Part shown: piece by piece, positions 1 to 8,670 of the stretch | How positions within the stretch are numbered: position 1 is the stretch's first letter | Layout of the letters: every line of letters starts with the position of its first letter | Source of the DNA: Fischerella sp. PCC 9605 | GTDB lineage: Bacteria; Cyanobacteriota; Cyanobacteriia; Cyanobacteriales; Nostocaceae | Length of the DNA stretch: 64,000 nt | Assembly: GCF_000517105.1 (NCBI RefSeq) | Contig: NZ_KI912149.1 | Span: forward strand, 713,208 to 777,207 | Direction of reading: 5' to 3' | Program-made: the position numbers and the translations under genes | The notes under the pieces: generated by a model | The model's database searches: none | What the model was told of the DNA's origin: nothing | The model's input: the letters and a program-made list of their open reading frames with translations, nothing else

Positions 1-1224
1 GAACTATATAGTGAAATGATGTCACCAGTAACTGGGTTGCAAAAAGCAATTAATAATTTGACGACTACCAATATATTTTTATGGGTTAAAAATCCTGAGC
101 AAAAGATTATAGCAAAATCTGTTACTTCGGACAGTTTATCTAATGTGAGGTTAGCTGAGTTAATGTCCCTAGCCGAAATGCCAATTAAACCGCAAGTTCA
201 TCAAATTAGCCAACGCTACTTTGTGTTGTGTGGTGATTCGTTGCAAGTGCAGGGAAAGATGCTAGGGAAGCTGTTTGTAGTGCAGGATATTACCCGCGAA
301 CAAACAATGTTTTTGACAATGGTGCGGAGTGTAGGAATTGCCAGCTTTTTAGTAATTGTAGTGATTTCAGGAGCGATCGCACTTTACATTTACCGTTCCC
401 TGCAACCTCTGCGCCAACTTAATCAAATGACAGCTGTCATTTCCGCTGCGGATTTACCAGAAGCACAGCTTTCTGTAGATAACGCACCCAGCGAAGTTAA
501 AGAATTAGCTCAAACCTTCAACATGTTGTTATCTCGCCTCTCCCAATCTTGGGAACAAGAGCGACAATTTGTGAGTAATGTTTCCCACGAGTTACGCACA
601 CCGTTAACAATAGTACACGGTTACTTACAAAGCGTTTTGCGACGGCCGCATAACTTAACAGAAACTCAAATAGAAGCGTTAGAAACTGCGGCATCGGAAG
701 CAGAACACACGATTCGTCTGTTAGAAGATTTACTGGATTTAGCACGAGCAGATAGTGGTTATTTGCATTTTCACATAGAGTCTTATATACTAAACGATTT
801 GGTGGCAGAAGTGGTAGCAATGGCAGAACAATATAGTGAAAGAGCGATAAAAATAGAAGCCGATATTGACTCAATTCAAGTGAAAGCAGACCACAATCGC
901 CTCAAACAAGTTTTGCTAAATCTGATTGACAATGCCATTAAATATTCTGAACCTGGTACACCCATTTTGTTGAAGATAAACCAACAAGAGCAAGAAGCCA
1001 TTATTCAAGTTTGCGATCGCGGTTATGGTATTCCTTTGCAACACCAATCAAGGATTTTTGAAAGATTTTACCGCGTTGATGAATCTCGTCATCATGCTAG
1101 TGGTGGTGCTGGTTTAGGGTTATCAATTGTAAAGACATTGGTAGAGGGTATGGGTGGGAAAGTTTCCGTGCGATCGCGTTTAGGTGAAGGAAGTATATTT
1201 ACAGTTGTTTTGCCTTCAAATTAA
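1..1224 (+). CDS. Sensor histidine kinase, 5' end outside window
   Basis: The reading frame is open to the left edge, so the true start is probably upstream; the first in-window Met is at base 16. Numbering from that Met, a short sensor remnant (1-98) precedes one transmembrane helix (about 102-127), then HAMP (about 128-180), HisKA with the phospho-acceptor His191 in SHELRTPL, and an ATPase domain with N box (NLIDNAIKYS), DRGYGIP and GLGLSIVK. Family knowledge makes this a membrane two-component sensor that autophosphorylates on His. A first membrane helix would be expected before the window. Its cognate regulator is not visible here. It converges on the next gene; the two stop codons share the palindrome TTAA (1221-1224). 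The kinase call is secure, the signal unknown. Confidence 0.93.
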   Translation, partial: ELYSEMMSPVTGLQKAINNLTTTNIFLWVKNPEQKIIAKSVTSDSLSNVRLAELMSLAEMPIKPQVHQISQRYFVLCGDSLQVQGKMLGKLFVVQDITREQTMFLTMVRSVGIASFLVIVVISGAIALYIYRSLQPLRQLNQMTAVISAADLPEAQLSVDNAPSEVKELAQTFNMLLSRLSQSWEQERQFVSNVSHELRTPLTIVHGYLQSVLRRPHNLTETQIEALETAASEAEHTIRLLEDLLDLARADSGYLHFHIESYILNDLVAEVVAMAEQYSERAIKIEADIDSIQVKADHNRLKQVLLNLIDNAIKYSEPGTPILLKINQQEQEAIIQVCDRGYGIPLQHQSRIFERFYRVDESRHHASGGAGLGLSIVKTLVEGMGGKVSVRSRLGEGSIFTVVLPSN

Positions 1225-2405
1225 ACCCGATTTAAAGGCAATTTTACTATTACCGTTGTGCCAACACCTACCTCACTTTCTACTTGAATTTGACCTCTAT
1301 GTAACTCCACACACTTTTTCACAATTGCAAGTCCAAGTCCTGTACCCTGAACTTTACCCACATTGCTACCACGATAAAAGGTTTCAAACAGATGACATTG
1401 GTCTTTTGAAGGAATGCCTATACCCCGATCTTTAATTTTGAAAGTTGCCATGCCTTCTTGGCAAAGTAATTCAAAATTGACATTACTTTCTGGGGGAGAA
1501 TACTTGATGGCATTGGAAAGTAAATTGATGAAAATGCAACTTAGCAATTCTTCATCCATTTCCACTTGCAAGCATTCTCCGGATGAAGTAAAGGTAATAG
1601 TATGCTGCTTATCTGAACTGTATTGCGCGCTTTCTGCAACTTGGCGACAAAAATTGACTAAATTTAATGGTGCAGGCTTATATTCAAATTTACCTGCTTC
1701 ATTTTTACTCAGGAATAATACCTCATCCAAAAGTTGAAGCATGTGTTTGATGGCATTTTCCATCCGCTCAAAGTAGGTAGCTCGGCGTTCCTCAGTCAGT
1801 TTATCGTTGTTATATAGAAGTAAATCTATAGACGTGCGAATTGTGGTCATGGGGTTGCGGAATTCGTGGGATACCATAGCCACAAAGTTAGATTTAAGTT
1901 CGTTAAGTTCCTTTTCTTTAAGTAGTGCTTCCCGAGTGCGCTGTTCACTCTCTCGTAGTTGTTTGAGAATTTCTCCCCGTTCGATCGCGTAACGAATCGC
2001 CCGCAGTAAACTTTGATTTGTGATCTCATTTTTGAAAAGATAGTCCTGTGCGCCTTCTGCTACTGCTTGCAGTGCTGTTTCTTCATCATCAATTCCTGTC
2101 AAAACCACAACTGGAATATCCGGCACTGCTGCCCGAAACTTTTTTAATGTGTCCAGTCCAGTAGAATCTGGTAAGCGGAGGTCTAACAAAACAAGGTCGA
2201 TACCGTGTTCGTTTAATGTCGGTAGAGAAGAATCTCCACACATACAAGTAGCTTTAGCCATGCAAGCATCGATAGCCGCATTCAGCCTATCTACATGTGC
2301 CATCTGACATGCTGGTCGAATAGCGCGGACAAAAATTTCGCGCAATAGTTTGGCATCAGAAGGGCTATCCTCTACCAGAAGAATGTGAATCTTTATCTTT
2401 TCCAT
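1221..2405 (-). CDS. Hybrid kinase: receiver followed by histidine kinase
   Basis: 394 aa, cytosolic, no membrane segment. An N-terminal receiver (about 5-145) has the acidic pair E12/D13, phospho-acceptor D75 (LVLLDLRLP) and the Lys in LFKNE. A coiled linker (145-170) leads to HisKA with His180 in the variant box SHEFRNP, then an ATPase domain with NLLSNAIKYS, KDRGIGIP and GTGLGLAIVKK. The receiver carries an extra segment of about 17 residues between beta-2 and beta-3 containing three cysteines (48, 54, 56). This REC-HK order is common in cyanobacteria, where such proteins relay from an upstream sensor. It lies 131 bases downstream of the CHASE3 kinase on the same strand, so it is probably co-transcribed with it and may receive phosphate from it (inference). 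Confidence 0.93.
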   Translation of the reverse strand: MEKIKIHILLVEDSPSDAKLLREIFVRAIRPACQMAHVDRLNAAIDACMAKATCMCGDSSLPTLNEHGIDLVLLDLRLPDSTGLDTLKKFRAAVPDIPVVVLTGIDDEETALQAVAEGAQDYLFKNEITNQSLLRAIRYAIERGEILKQLRESEQRTREALLKEKELNELKSNFVAMVSHEFRNPMTTIRTSIDLLLYNNDKLTEERRATYFERMENAIKHMLQLLDEVLFLSKNEAGKFEYKPAPLNLVNFCRQVAESAQYSSDKQHTITFTSSGECLQVEMDEELLSCIFINLLSNAIKYSPPESNVNFELLCQEGMATFKIKDRGIGIPSKDQCHLFETFYRGSNVGKVQGTGLGLAIVKKCVELHRGQIQVESEVGVGTTVIVKLPLNRV

Positions 2406-2536
2406 AGAAAAGAATTATCTGACACTCTTTAAGCGAAAGCTATAGAAATTCTTTAGAAGGCAGATACTTGTTATACCTGATATTTAATCACGTCCACGAC
2501 TTATTTCTCATTTTAAGATTCGATTAGAGATTTATT

Positions 2537-5500
2537 TTACCTTGCATCAGAATTAAAAGGGAGCGTGAAATAAAATGTTGTTCCCACTCCTACTTCAGAC
2601 TCTGCCCAAATGCGTCCACCGTGACGTTCGATAATTTTTTTGCAGATAGCCAGGCCAATACCTGTACCGGGAAATTCTTGCCTAGTATGAAGACGGCGGA
2701 AAATCTCAAAGATGCATTCTAGATCCTCGTGTTTAATGCCAATGCCATTATCTCGTACCCAGAAGAGCCATTCGTTTTCTGTAGGGGAATTGGGCATTGG
2801 GAATTGGGCATTGGGAATTGGGCATTGGAAATTAGGAATTTCCATTGTCCCTTGCCCCATGCCCCTTGCCCCTTGCCCCTTGCCATCTGCCTTCGCTGCA
2901 CCAATATGAATTTGAGGTGGTTCACGATCGCGGAACTTGATGGCATTACCAATCAAATTTTGGAACAATTGCAGCAATTGGGTTTTGTCTGCTGTTACCG
3001 TTGGCAAAGGCTCGTAAGAGATAATAGCGTTGCTTTGGGTGATGCTCAATTGCAAATTCCTAAGTGCCTGATGGAGTATGGTATTGCAATCTATGGGAGT
3101 AAATGTCTCGCTGTGAGTGCCAATCCGGGAATATGCCAATAAATCTTGTATTAACTGTTGCATTCGCCCTGCTCCATCCACAATTTCTGCTAAGTATTCT
3201 TGAGCAGTATCGTTTAAACAGTGGCTATATTCCTGCTCTAACAATTGGGTATAGCCTGTAATTGCTCGCAGTGGTTCTTGCAAGTCGTGGGAAGCGATAT
3301 AGGCAAACTGCTTAAGTTCCTGATTAGATTGCATTAATTCCTGATTCAATTTTTGCAACTGTTGTTCTGCGCGTTTGCGTTCTGTAATATCAATCACCGT
3401 GCCGAGGACTCGCACTACTTCACCACGATCGCCAAGAATTGGCTGACCCTTGGCATAAAGGTAGCCAATTGACCCATCTGGACGGAAAAATCGAAGGTCT
3501 ATCTCCGGAGGTTTTTTGTGAGCGATCGCCCTTTCCATTACTTGATTGTGTTTCTCTCGATCATCTGGATGGACGTATTGGAGTAATTCTTCGTAGGTTG
3601 GTTCTCCTTGAGCAGGATTGCGCCCAAAGATGCGAAAAGTTTCTAATGTCCAAGTGATTTTTCGCGTGGCTATGTCATATTCCCAACTGCCAAAATGGGC
3701 AACTCGCTGTGCATCTGCCATATGAGCTTGGCTGCGACGCAGTCTTTCTTCTGTTTGTTTGCGAGCAGTGATGTCTTGAGCAGCACCAAGAATTTGCGTA
3801 ACTTTACCCTGCGCATTTCTGGTAAATACCGTATCGCGGCTATAAAACCACCGCCATTCGCCACTGACTTCTCTCAACCGATACTCAAACTCAAAGATAT
3901 CGCCATCTTGAGCCATTTCTAATTGTCTTAGGTATGCACCCACTCTCACTACATCCTCTGGATGCATAATGATTGCCAATAGTGAAGTCCCCATTGCGAG
4001 AATTTCTTCCTGGGTGTAGCCAAGGAAATTTGCTACCTGTCGATTTGTGTAGATGTTGCGCTGTTCCTGCAAATCATAGATGTAAAGAAAATTGGGTAAG
4101 GTGTCAGCAATACGTTGAATGAAGCGCTGACTTTCCTGTAAGGCTGCGGTACGTTGTTCAACTCTAGTTTCTAATTCTTGGTTGAGTTGTTGCAGCGCTG
4201 ACTCGGCAAGTTTGCGAGCAGTAATATCTTGTGCCAGTACAAATCCAGCTGTTCGACCCCCCCAAGTGATGGCATGGGATGTAATTTCCACATCAATCAA
4301 GCTACCATCGCGTTTGCGGTGTCTCCAACAACCAAAGTGGGAAGTTAGTTGCGACTGCGTTATCGAATGCTTGAGAGCAGGAATGTCTTCTTGCGGTCGA
4401 ATATCGGCAATGGTCATTGCCAAAAATTCTGATTCCGAATAACCATAATGTTCAATAGCAGCATGATTCACTGCCAAAAAAGCCAGGGTTTCTCGATCAA
4501 AAACCCACATGGGATTCGGGTTATTTTCAAATAACCGTCGATACTCAGCTTCTGATGTTGCTAAAGCGGCTTCTGCTTGCTTGCGATCGCTAATATCCGT
4601 AATGGTTCCCACATAACCAATAATCTGCCCATCGGGAGCTTGTTCTAAAACAGCCTGACCAAATACCCAAGTCACCTTGCCGTCAGGATGTTGAAATCGA
4701 TACTCACTATGAAATGGAATTTGCTCTTGGACAGTGCGTTCCCAATCAGCAGCAATCCGAATCCGATCTTCAGGATGGAGACTTTTCACCCAACCAATCC
4801 CTAATGCTTCGCTAGCAGTGAGTCCGGTGATTTGGCACCAACGTTCATTGACGTACAGGCAGTATCCCTGAGTATCTGTATGAAAAATGCCAACGGGTGC
4901 GATCGCGGCTAGCGTGGTGTAGCGATATTCACTTTCAATTAATTGTGCTTCTGTCTTTTGATGTTGTTCTATTTCCCGTTGGAGTTGCTCATTCAGTAAT
5001 CTTAATTCGGCTGTACGTTCTGTTACTCGTACTTCTAGCTGTTGCTGACTCTCCCATAGCGCTTGCTCTGATTGTTGACGAATACGAATTTGCCTTTGCA
5101 GCAAAAAGTAGATAACAATCATCAGCAAAATACTACAGCCATAACCAATTCCAGCCAAGCAAACGGTAATGCGGACAGTAGCATTGGATGCGGCTATCTG
5201 TTGTTGCAATTGGCTCTTTTGGTCGGCAATTATTACTGCCATTTGTGCTTGGATTGCTTGCTGTAGCTGCATTGCCTGGTTTGTCAGAGCAATTTGAGCA
5301 GTACGTTCAGAGGGGTTTTGTTGCAACAGGTCGATTGACTGCTCATTTACAGCCAATTTGGCGGTAATCAGCGCTTCTAATTTATCTAGCTGTTGTTTCT
5401 GTAGGTTATCAACACTTAAACGCCGGATAGTTGCAATTCCTTCATGTGTCTTTTGAATACTAATCCGATACGTTTCTAAAGATTTTTCCTGTTGGGTGAT

Positions 5501-5707
5501 AATATAGCCTCGTTGTCCACCATCAGCAAAGCGAATGTGGTCATGTGCTTGGTGTAGCGCTTCTAAAATTTTTCGTGTATGGGCAACTTGTTGCTTTTTC
5601 TCAGTCAACTTCTGAATACTTACATAAGAAGCTGCACCCGCAATGAATAAAAATGTTATTGCCAACCCGAAACTGCCTGCAACAAGTTTTTCTGCATGCT
5701 TCTTCAT
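2537..5707 (-). CDS. CHASE3-PAS4 sensor histidine kinase
   Basis: 1056 aa. Order: TM1 (about 12-34), extracytoplasmic CHASE3 domain (36-175), TM2 (177-203), coiled coil (205-255), four PAS/PAC modules (about 262-380, 385-505, 530-655, 665-785), HisKA with His807 in the phytochrome-type box ASHDLQEPLR, and an ATPase domain (NLIGNAIKF, DNGIGI, GTGIGLAICKK). Start chosen because AGGA lies 9 bases upstream of the ATG. Role by family: membrane sensor whose output goes through His phosphorylation, plausibly to the REC-HK gene downstream. Odd feature: residues about 935-974, between the N box and DNGIGI, are encoded by an STRR repeat (GNGQ/PNAQFP-like low complexity) inserted in frame. A 63-bp tandem repeat lies directly upstream of the gene. 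Confidence 0.93.
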   Translation of the reverse strand: MKKHAEKLVAGSFGLAITFLFIAGAASYVSIQKLTEKKQQVAHTRKILEALHQAHDHIRFADGGQRGYIITQQEKSLETYRISIQKTHEGIATIRRLSVDNLQKQQLDKLEALITAKLAVNEQSIDLLQQNPSERTAQIALTNQAMQLQQAIQAQMAVIIADQKSQLQQQIAASNATVRITVCLAGIGYGCSILLMIVIYFLLQRQIRIRQQSEQALWESQQQLEVRVTERTAELRLLNEQLQREIEQHQKTEAQLIESEYRYTTLAAIAPVGIFHTDTQGYCLYVNERWCQITGLTASEALGIGWVKSLHPEDRIRIAADWERTVQEQIPFHSEYRFQHPDGKVTWVFGQAVLEQAPDGQIIGYVGTITDISDRKQAEAALATSEAEYRRLFENNPNPMWVFDRETLAFLAVNHAAIEHYGYSESEFLAMTIADIRPQEDIPALKHSITQSQLTSHFGCWRHRKRDGSLIDVEITSHAITWGGRTAGFVLAQDITARKLAESALQQLNQELETRVEQRTAALQESQRFIQRIADTLPNFLYIYDLQEQRNIYTNRQVANFLGYTQEEILAMGTSLLAIIMHPEDVVRVGAYLRQLEMAQDGDIFEFEYRLREVSGEWRWFYSRDTVFTRNAQGKVTQILGAAQDITARKQTEERLRRSQAHMADAQRVAHFGSWEYDIATRKITWTLETFRIFGRNPAQGEPTYEELLQYVHPDDREKHNQVMERAIAHKKPPEIDLRFFRPDGSIGYLYAKGQPILGDRGEVVRVLGTVIDITERKRAEQQLQKLNQELMQSNQELKQFAYIASHDLQEPLRAITGYTQLLEQEYSHCLNDTAQEYLAEIVDGAGRMQQLIQDLLAYSRIGTHSETFTPIDCNTILHQALRNLQLSITQSNAIISYEPLPTVTADKTQLLQLFQNLIGNAIKFRDREPPQIHIGAAKADGKGQGARGMGQGTMEIPNFQCPIPNAQFPMPNSPTENEWLFWVRDNGIGIKHEDLECIFEIFRRLHTRQEFPGTGIGLAICKKIIERHGGRIWAESEVGVGTTFYFTLPFNSDAR
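2782..2900. repeat. STRR tract inside the CHASE3 kinase ATPase domain
   Basis: Tandem GGGAATT/GGGCATT units (from about 2786) run into CCCTTGCCCCATGCCCC-type units (to about 2884). These are the degenerate heptamer repeats seen between genes elsewhere in the window. Here they are translated in frame, on the opposite strand, as about 40 extra residues in the loop before the DNGIGI motif. Confidence 0.9.
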
Positions 5708-5780
5708 AGAAGATTCCTAGAAGCGCAACTGAGCCGATTTTTAGAGTATGTATATTTTCCAGTTTAGAACTTAAAGTTTT

Positions 5781-5994
5781 GAGCTTAGAACTAGAATCTT
5801 CAACCTCAAAACCCAAAATTTCCAGTGCAAAAATAGAAATTTCAAGCTCAGAACTAGAATCTTCAACCTCAAAACCCAAAACTTCCAGTTCAAAAATAGA
5901 AATTTCAAGCTCAGAAATAGAATTTTCAACCTCAAAATCCAAAACTTCCAGTGCAAAAATAGAAATTTCAAGCTCAGAAATAGAATTTTCAGAC
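5781..5994. repeat. 63-bp tandem repeat, about 3.4 copies
   Basis: The segment TCCAGTGCAAAAATAG recurs at 5821, 5884 (one change) and 5947, exactly 63 bases apart, with a partial copy starting at 5781. Each unit divides into seven 9-base subunits. Because 63 is a multiple of three, long open frames occur on both strands (21-residue repeats). Neither has a convincing start or ribosome binding site, so I do not call a gene. The rest of the 5708-6370 gap holds two HIP1 sites (6054-6100) and the palindromic repeat at 6151-6180; nothing else is recognised. Confidence 0.85.
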
Positions 5995-6150
5995 AAACCG
6001 TCTTGTGGAATAACTAAAACTATAACTAAACCGCCCTTACAGTTGTTGTTTGGCGATCGCTCTTTTGCCAAAATAACCTTGTGGGCGATCGCATTACTAT
6101 GTCTCAAAACATACAAAAATTAAGCTGATGTGCATTTAAGTTGCATAATC

Positions 6151-6180
6151 AGGGCGGGCGAGACGCCCACCCCACAAGAG
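6151..6180 (+). repeat. GC-rich dispersed repeat, copy 1
   Basis: AGGGCGGGCGAGACGCCCAC followed by CCCACAAGAG can form a short hairpin through GGGCG/CGCCC. A nearly identical copy lies in opposite orientation at 63556-63585. Similarity extends into the flank (TTAAGCTG near both). Confidence 0.8.
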
Positions 6181-6370
6181 TTTGATTTTTTTGAGAATGC
6201 AAATTAAATGCCTTTTAGCTTAGCAAGTTAGAAAGATTTGCTATTTTTGTACACAATCCATCCCTCGTTTACTTCATTGCGTTCTTAGCAACTCTTAATT
6301 AGCTCAACAGCTGGATATAAAAATCACGACGGATAATCAAAATAGCGATTCCAAACAGGTAAGCAGTGAT

Positions 6371-8377
6371 ATGTGCATCGAATTTGGCAGGGAAGTTTGC
6401 GGCATTCTCGATCTAGCAGAGTCGCGAGAGTGGTTAGTAACCAATGGTATCGGTGGATACGCATCTGGTACTGTAGCAGGTTTACTGACTCGCCGCTATC
6501 ACGGGTTACTGGTAGCAGCCCTAAAGCCGCCTTTGGGTCGCACTCTCATGCTGGCAAAGCTGGATGAAACTGTTTTGTATGGCGTTAGCGTAGCTCCTCC
6601 GCAGGAGGCTCGCAATTACCCTTTGCACACCAACCGTTGGACTGATGGAATTATCAGTCCCAACGGCTACCAACATCTTGAACATTTCTCTTTGGAAGGC
6701 ACTATTCCCGTGTGGCGTTTTGCCTGTGCGGATGCACTTTTAGAAAAACGAGTTTGGATGCAGCAGGGTGCAAATACTACCTACGTACGGTATATTTTGC
6801 GTCGTGCTTCCCAACCGTTACAGCTAACGTTGAAAGCAATGGTCAACTACCGCGATTATCACAGCGACACTCAGGGTAATGGCTGGCAGATGAGCATTGA
6901 ACCAGTTCCCCAAGGGATTTGCGTGAGTGCCTATCCCAGTGCTGTACCGCTTTACCTGCTGTGCGATCGTGCCAACGCTATCCCCGCTCATAATTGGTAT
7001 TACGGATTTGACTTGGCAGTAGAACGCTACCGAGGACTCAGCGATCGCGAAGACCATTTACACGTTGCGACGTTCCAAGTTACTCTCAATCCTGGAGAAT
7101 CTCTGACCTTTGTTGCTAGTACAGAAAAGCAGCCAGACCTCAATGGTGAAACAGCTTTAAAACTCCGCCACGCCCAAGAACAAAAATTAATCGCAGTTTG
7201 GAAATCCAACCATTCATCCCACACCAAGGAAACTCCAGCTTGGGTAAATCGTTTAGTCTTAGCCGCCGATCAATTTATTGTGGATCGTTCCTTATCTGAT
7301 GAGATTCATGGCAAAACAATCATCGCAGGCTACCACTGGTTTGGTGACTGGGGACGAGATACAATGATTAGCCTACCAGGATTGACCCTTTCTACAGGTC
7401 GCCCAGAAATTGCCCGTTCAATTCTGCGTACCTTTGCCAAGTATGTAGACCAGGGAATGCTGCCAAATCGCTTTCCGGATGCGGGTGAAACGCCAGAATA
7501 CAATACAGTCGATGCGACTCTCTGGTATTTTGAAGCCCTACGTGCTTACTACAACGCCACCGAAGACGACGATCTCTTAGAAGAACTTTTTCCCGTATTA
7601 GCAGATATCATCGACTGGCACTGTCGCGGTACTCGCTATAACATTCATTTGGATGCCGCAGACGGACTGCTTTACGCCGGGGAAGCGGGAGTACAGCTTA
7701 CCTGGATGGATGTCAAAATCGGGGATTGGGTAGTGACACCCCGAACAGGCAAACCGATTGAAGTCAATGCTCTCTGGTATAATGCCCTGCGGACAATGGC
7801 TAACTTTGCCCGCCACATTGGCAAACCCCACCAAGAGTATGATGCGATCGCTGAGCGTGCCTTAGCTAGATTCTCACGCTTTTGGAATCAACAAACAGGT
7901 TACTGCTATGATGTGCTAGATAGCCCTGATGGTGATGATTCATCCTTGCGCCCCAACCAAATTTTTGCTGTCTCCTTACCTGAAAGTCCCCTCAATCCTG
8001 CTCAACAAAAAAGTGTCGTGGATGCTTGTGCAAGAATGTTGTTAACTTCCCACGGATTGCGATCGCTCTCTCCCGACGATCCCCAATACCAAGGACACTA
8101 CGGTGGCGATCGGCACCAGCGGGATAGTGCCTATCATCAAGGAACAGTTTGGGGATGGTTAATAGGCCCCTTTGTACTAGCACATCTACGGGTTTACAAG
8201 CATCCCGTCCAAGCGCGTCAATTTCTCGAACCAATGGCAAATCACCTACACGCGCATGGACTTGGCAGTCTCAGCGAAATCTTTGATGGCGATCCTCCCA
8301 TGACACCACGGGGTTGCATTGCCCAAGCTTGGACTGTGGCAGAAGTTTTGCGTGCTTGGTTAGCAACTGAAGTGTAG
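6371..8377 (+). CDS. Amylo-alpha-1,6-glucosidase (glycogen debranching enzyme)
   Basis: 668 aa, soluble. The N-terminal part (about 15-220; EWLVTNGIGGYASGT, TRRYHGLLVA) matches the GDE N-terminal domain. The C-terminal part (about 285-665) is the (alpha/alpha)6 catalytic domain, with HWFGDWGRDTMISLPG, PNRFPDAGETPEYN and HQGTVWGW motifs. Family role: hydrolyses alpha-1,6 branch points during glycogen breakdown in the cytoplasm. Start ATG at 6371 gives the N-terminus expected for cyanobacterial homologues (xxIEFGREVCG). It is a single gene with no operon partner on the strand. Odd feature: residues about 72-81 (VSVAPPQEAR), just after DETVLYG, are encoded by a palindromic dispersed repeat (6582-6613) and look like an in-frame insertion. 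Confidence 0.93.
   Translation: MCIEFGREVCGILDLAESREWLVTNGIGGYASGTVAGLLTRRYHGLLVAALKPPLGRTLMLAKLDETVLYGVSVAPPQEARNYPLHTNRWTDGIISPNGYQHLEHFSLEGTIPVWRFACADALLEKRVWMQQGANTTYVRYILRRASQPLQLTLKAMVNYRDYHSDTQGNGWQMSIEPVPQGICVSAYPSAVPLYLLCDRANAIPAHNWYYGFDLAVERYRGLSDREDHLHVATFQVTLNPGESLTFVASTEKQPDLNGETALKLRHAQEQKLIAVWKSNHSSHTKETPAWVNRLVLAADQFIVDRSLSDEIHGKTIIAGYHWFGDWGRDTMISLPGLTLSTGRPEIARSILRTFAKYVDQGMLPNRFPDAGETPEYNTVDATLWYFEALRAYYNATEDDDLLEELFPVLADIIDWHCRGTRYNIHLDAADGLLYAGEAGVQLTWMDVKIGDWVVTPRTGKPIEVNALWYNALRTMANFARHIGKPHQEYDAIAERALARFSRFWNQQTGYCYDVLDSPDGDDSSLRPNQIFAVSLPESPLNPAQQKSVVDACARMLLTSHGLRSLSPDDPQYQGHYGGDRHQRDSAYHQGTVWGWLIGPFVLAHLRVYKHPVQARQFLEPMANHLHAHGLGSLSEIFDGDPPMTPRGCIAQAWTVAEVLRAWLATEV
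6582..6613 (+). repeat. GCGTTAGCG palindromic repeat, in-frame copy in debranching enzyme
   Basis: GCGTTAGCGTAGCTCCTCCG continues as CAGGAGGCTCGC, with a CTCCT/AGGAG hairpin core. Related copies lie at 39655-39686 (intergenic) and 53853-53885 (inside a kinase GAF domain). Confidence 0.8.
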
Positions 8378-8412
8378 AAGTGTTGTTTGTTGTTTGTTGG
8401 TTGACGGAGTTT

Positions 8413-8451
8413 GTAGGGTGCGTTACGGCTTTAAGCCGTAACGCACCCTAC
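8413..8451. repeat. Perfect 39-base palindrome
   Basis: Arms of 19 bases (GTAGGGTGCGTTACGGCTT and its complement) surround a single central base. It lies between the convergent debranching enzyme and caspase genes. It contains the stop codon of the GUN4 remnant and could act as a bidirectional terminator, although no T-run follows. Confidence 0.9.
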
Positions 8452-8670
8452 TACCGGATAATTTATTTTGGGGAGGTGCTCTCTATATGCGGAAGTGTCA
8501 AAAGTAACATCAGAGTAGTAAATCCAGTTTCCTTTCACTCTCCATTCGATGCGATCGCCAAGTTTTTCCCAAGCTTCTTTATAATACTTGCCGTCGGGCT
8601 TGCCGCCGACTTCCAGGTAAATTTGCTTCTGAACGCTGAAGCCAAAGCGTCCACTGCTATATTTTAGCCA
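8431..8670 (-). pseudogene. C-terminal half of a GUN4 domain, out of frame with the caspase gene
   Basis: On the minus strand, starting in the last codons of the caspase gene but in another frame, the DNA encodes LWLKYSSGRFGFSVQKQIYL, then VGGKPDGKYYKEAWEKLGDR and WRVKGNWIYYSDVTFDTSA, ending HLPKINYP. This is the conserved second half of the GUN4 fold (tetrapyrrole-binding family; WxKYSxGRFGFSVQ and YSDxTFxxSAxxGHLP are typical). The first half of the domain is absent. Cyanobacterial GUN4 domains are often fused to the C-terminus of signalling proteins. I infer that the caspase protein once ended in GUN4 and lost it through a deletion plus a frame change, which left the caspase stop at 8657. 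The stop of this remnant lies in the 8413-8451 palindrome. Confidence 0.8.

Noticed and set aside
518..874. Antisense frame within the first kinase gene
   Set aside because: Shadow of the kinase coding sequence.
5601..6116. 171-codon minus-strand frame and 114-codon plus-strand frame over the 63-bp repeat
   Set aside because: Both arise because the repeat length is a multiple of three; the minus-strand one also overlaps the kinase start.
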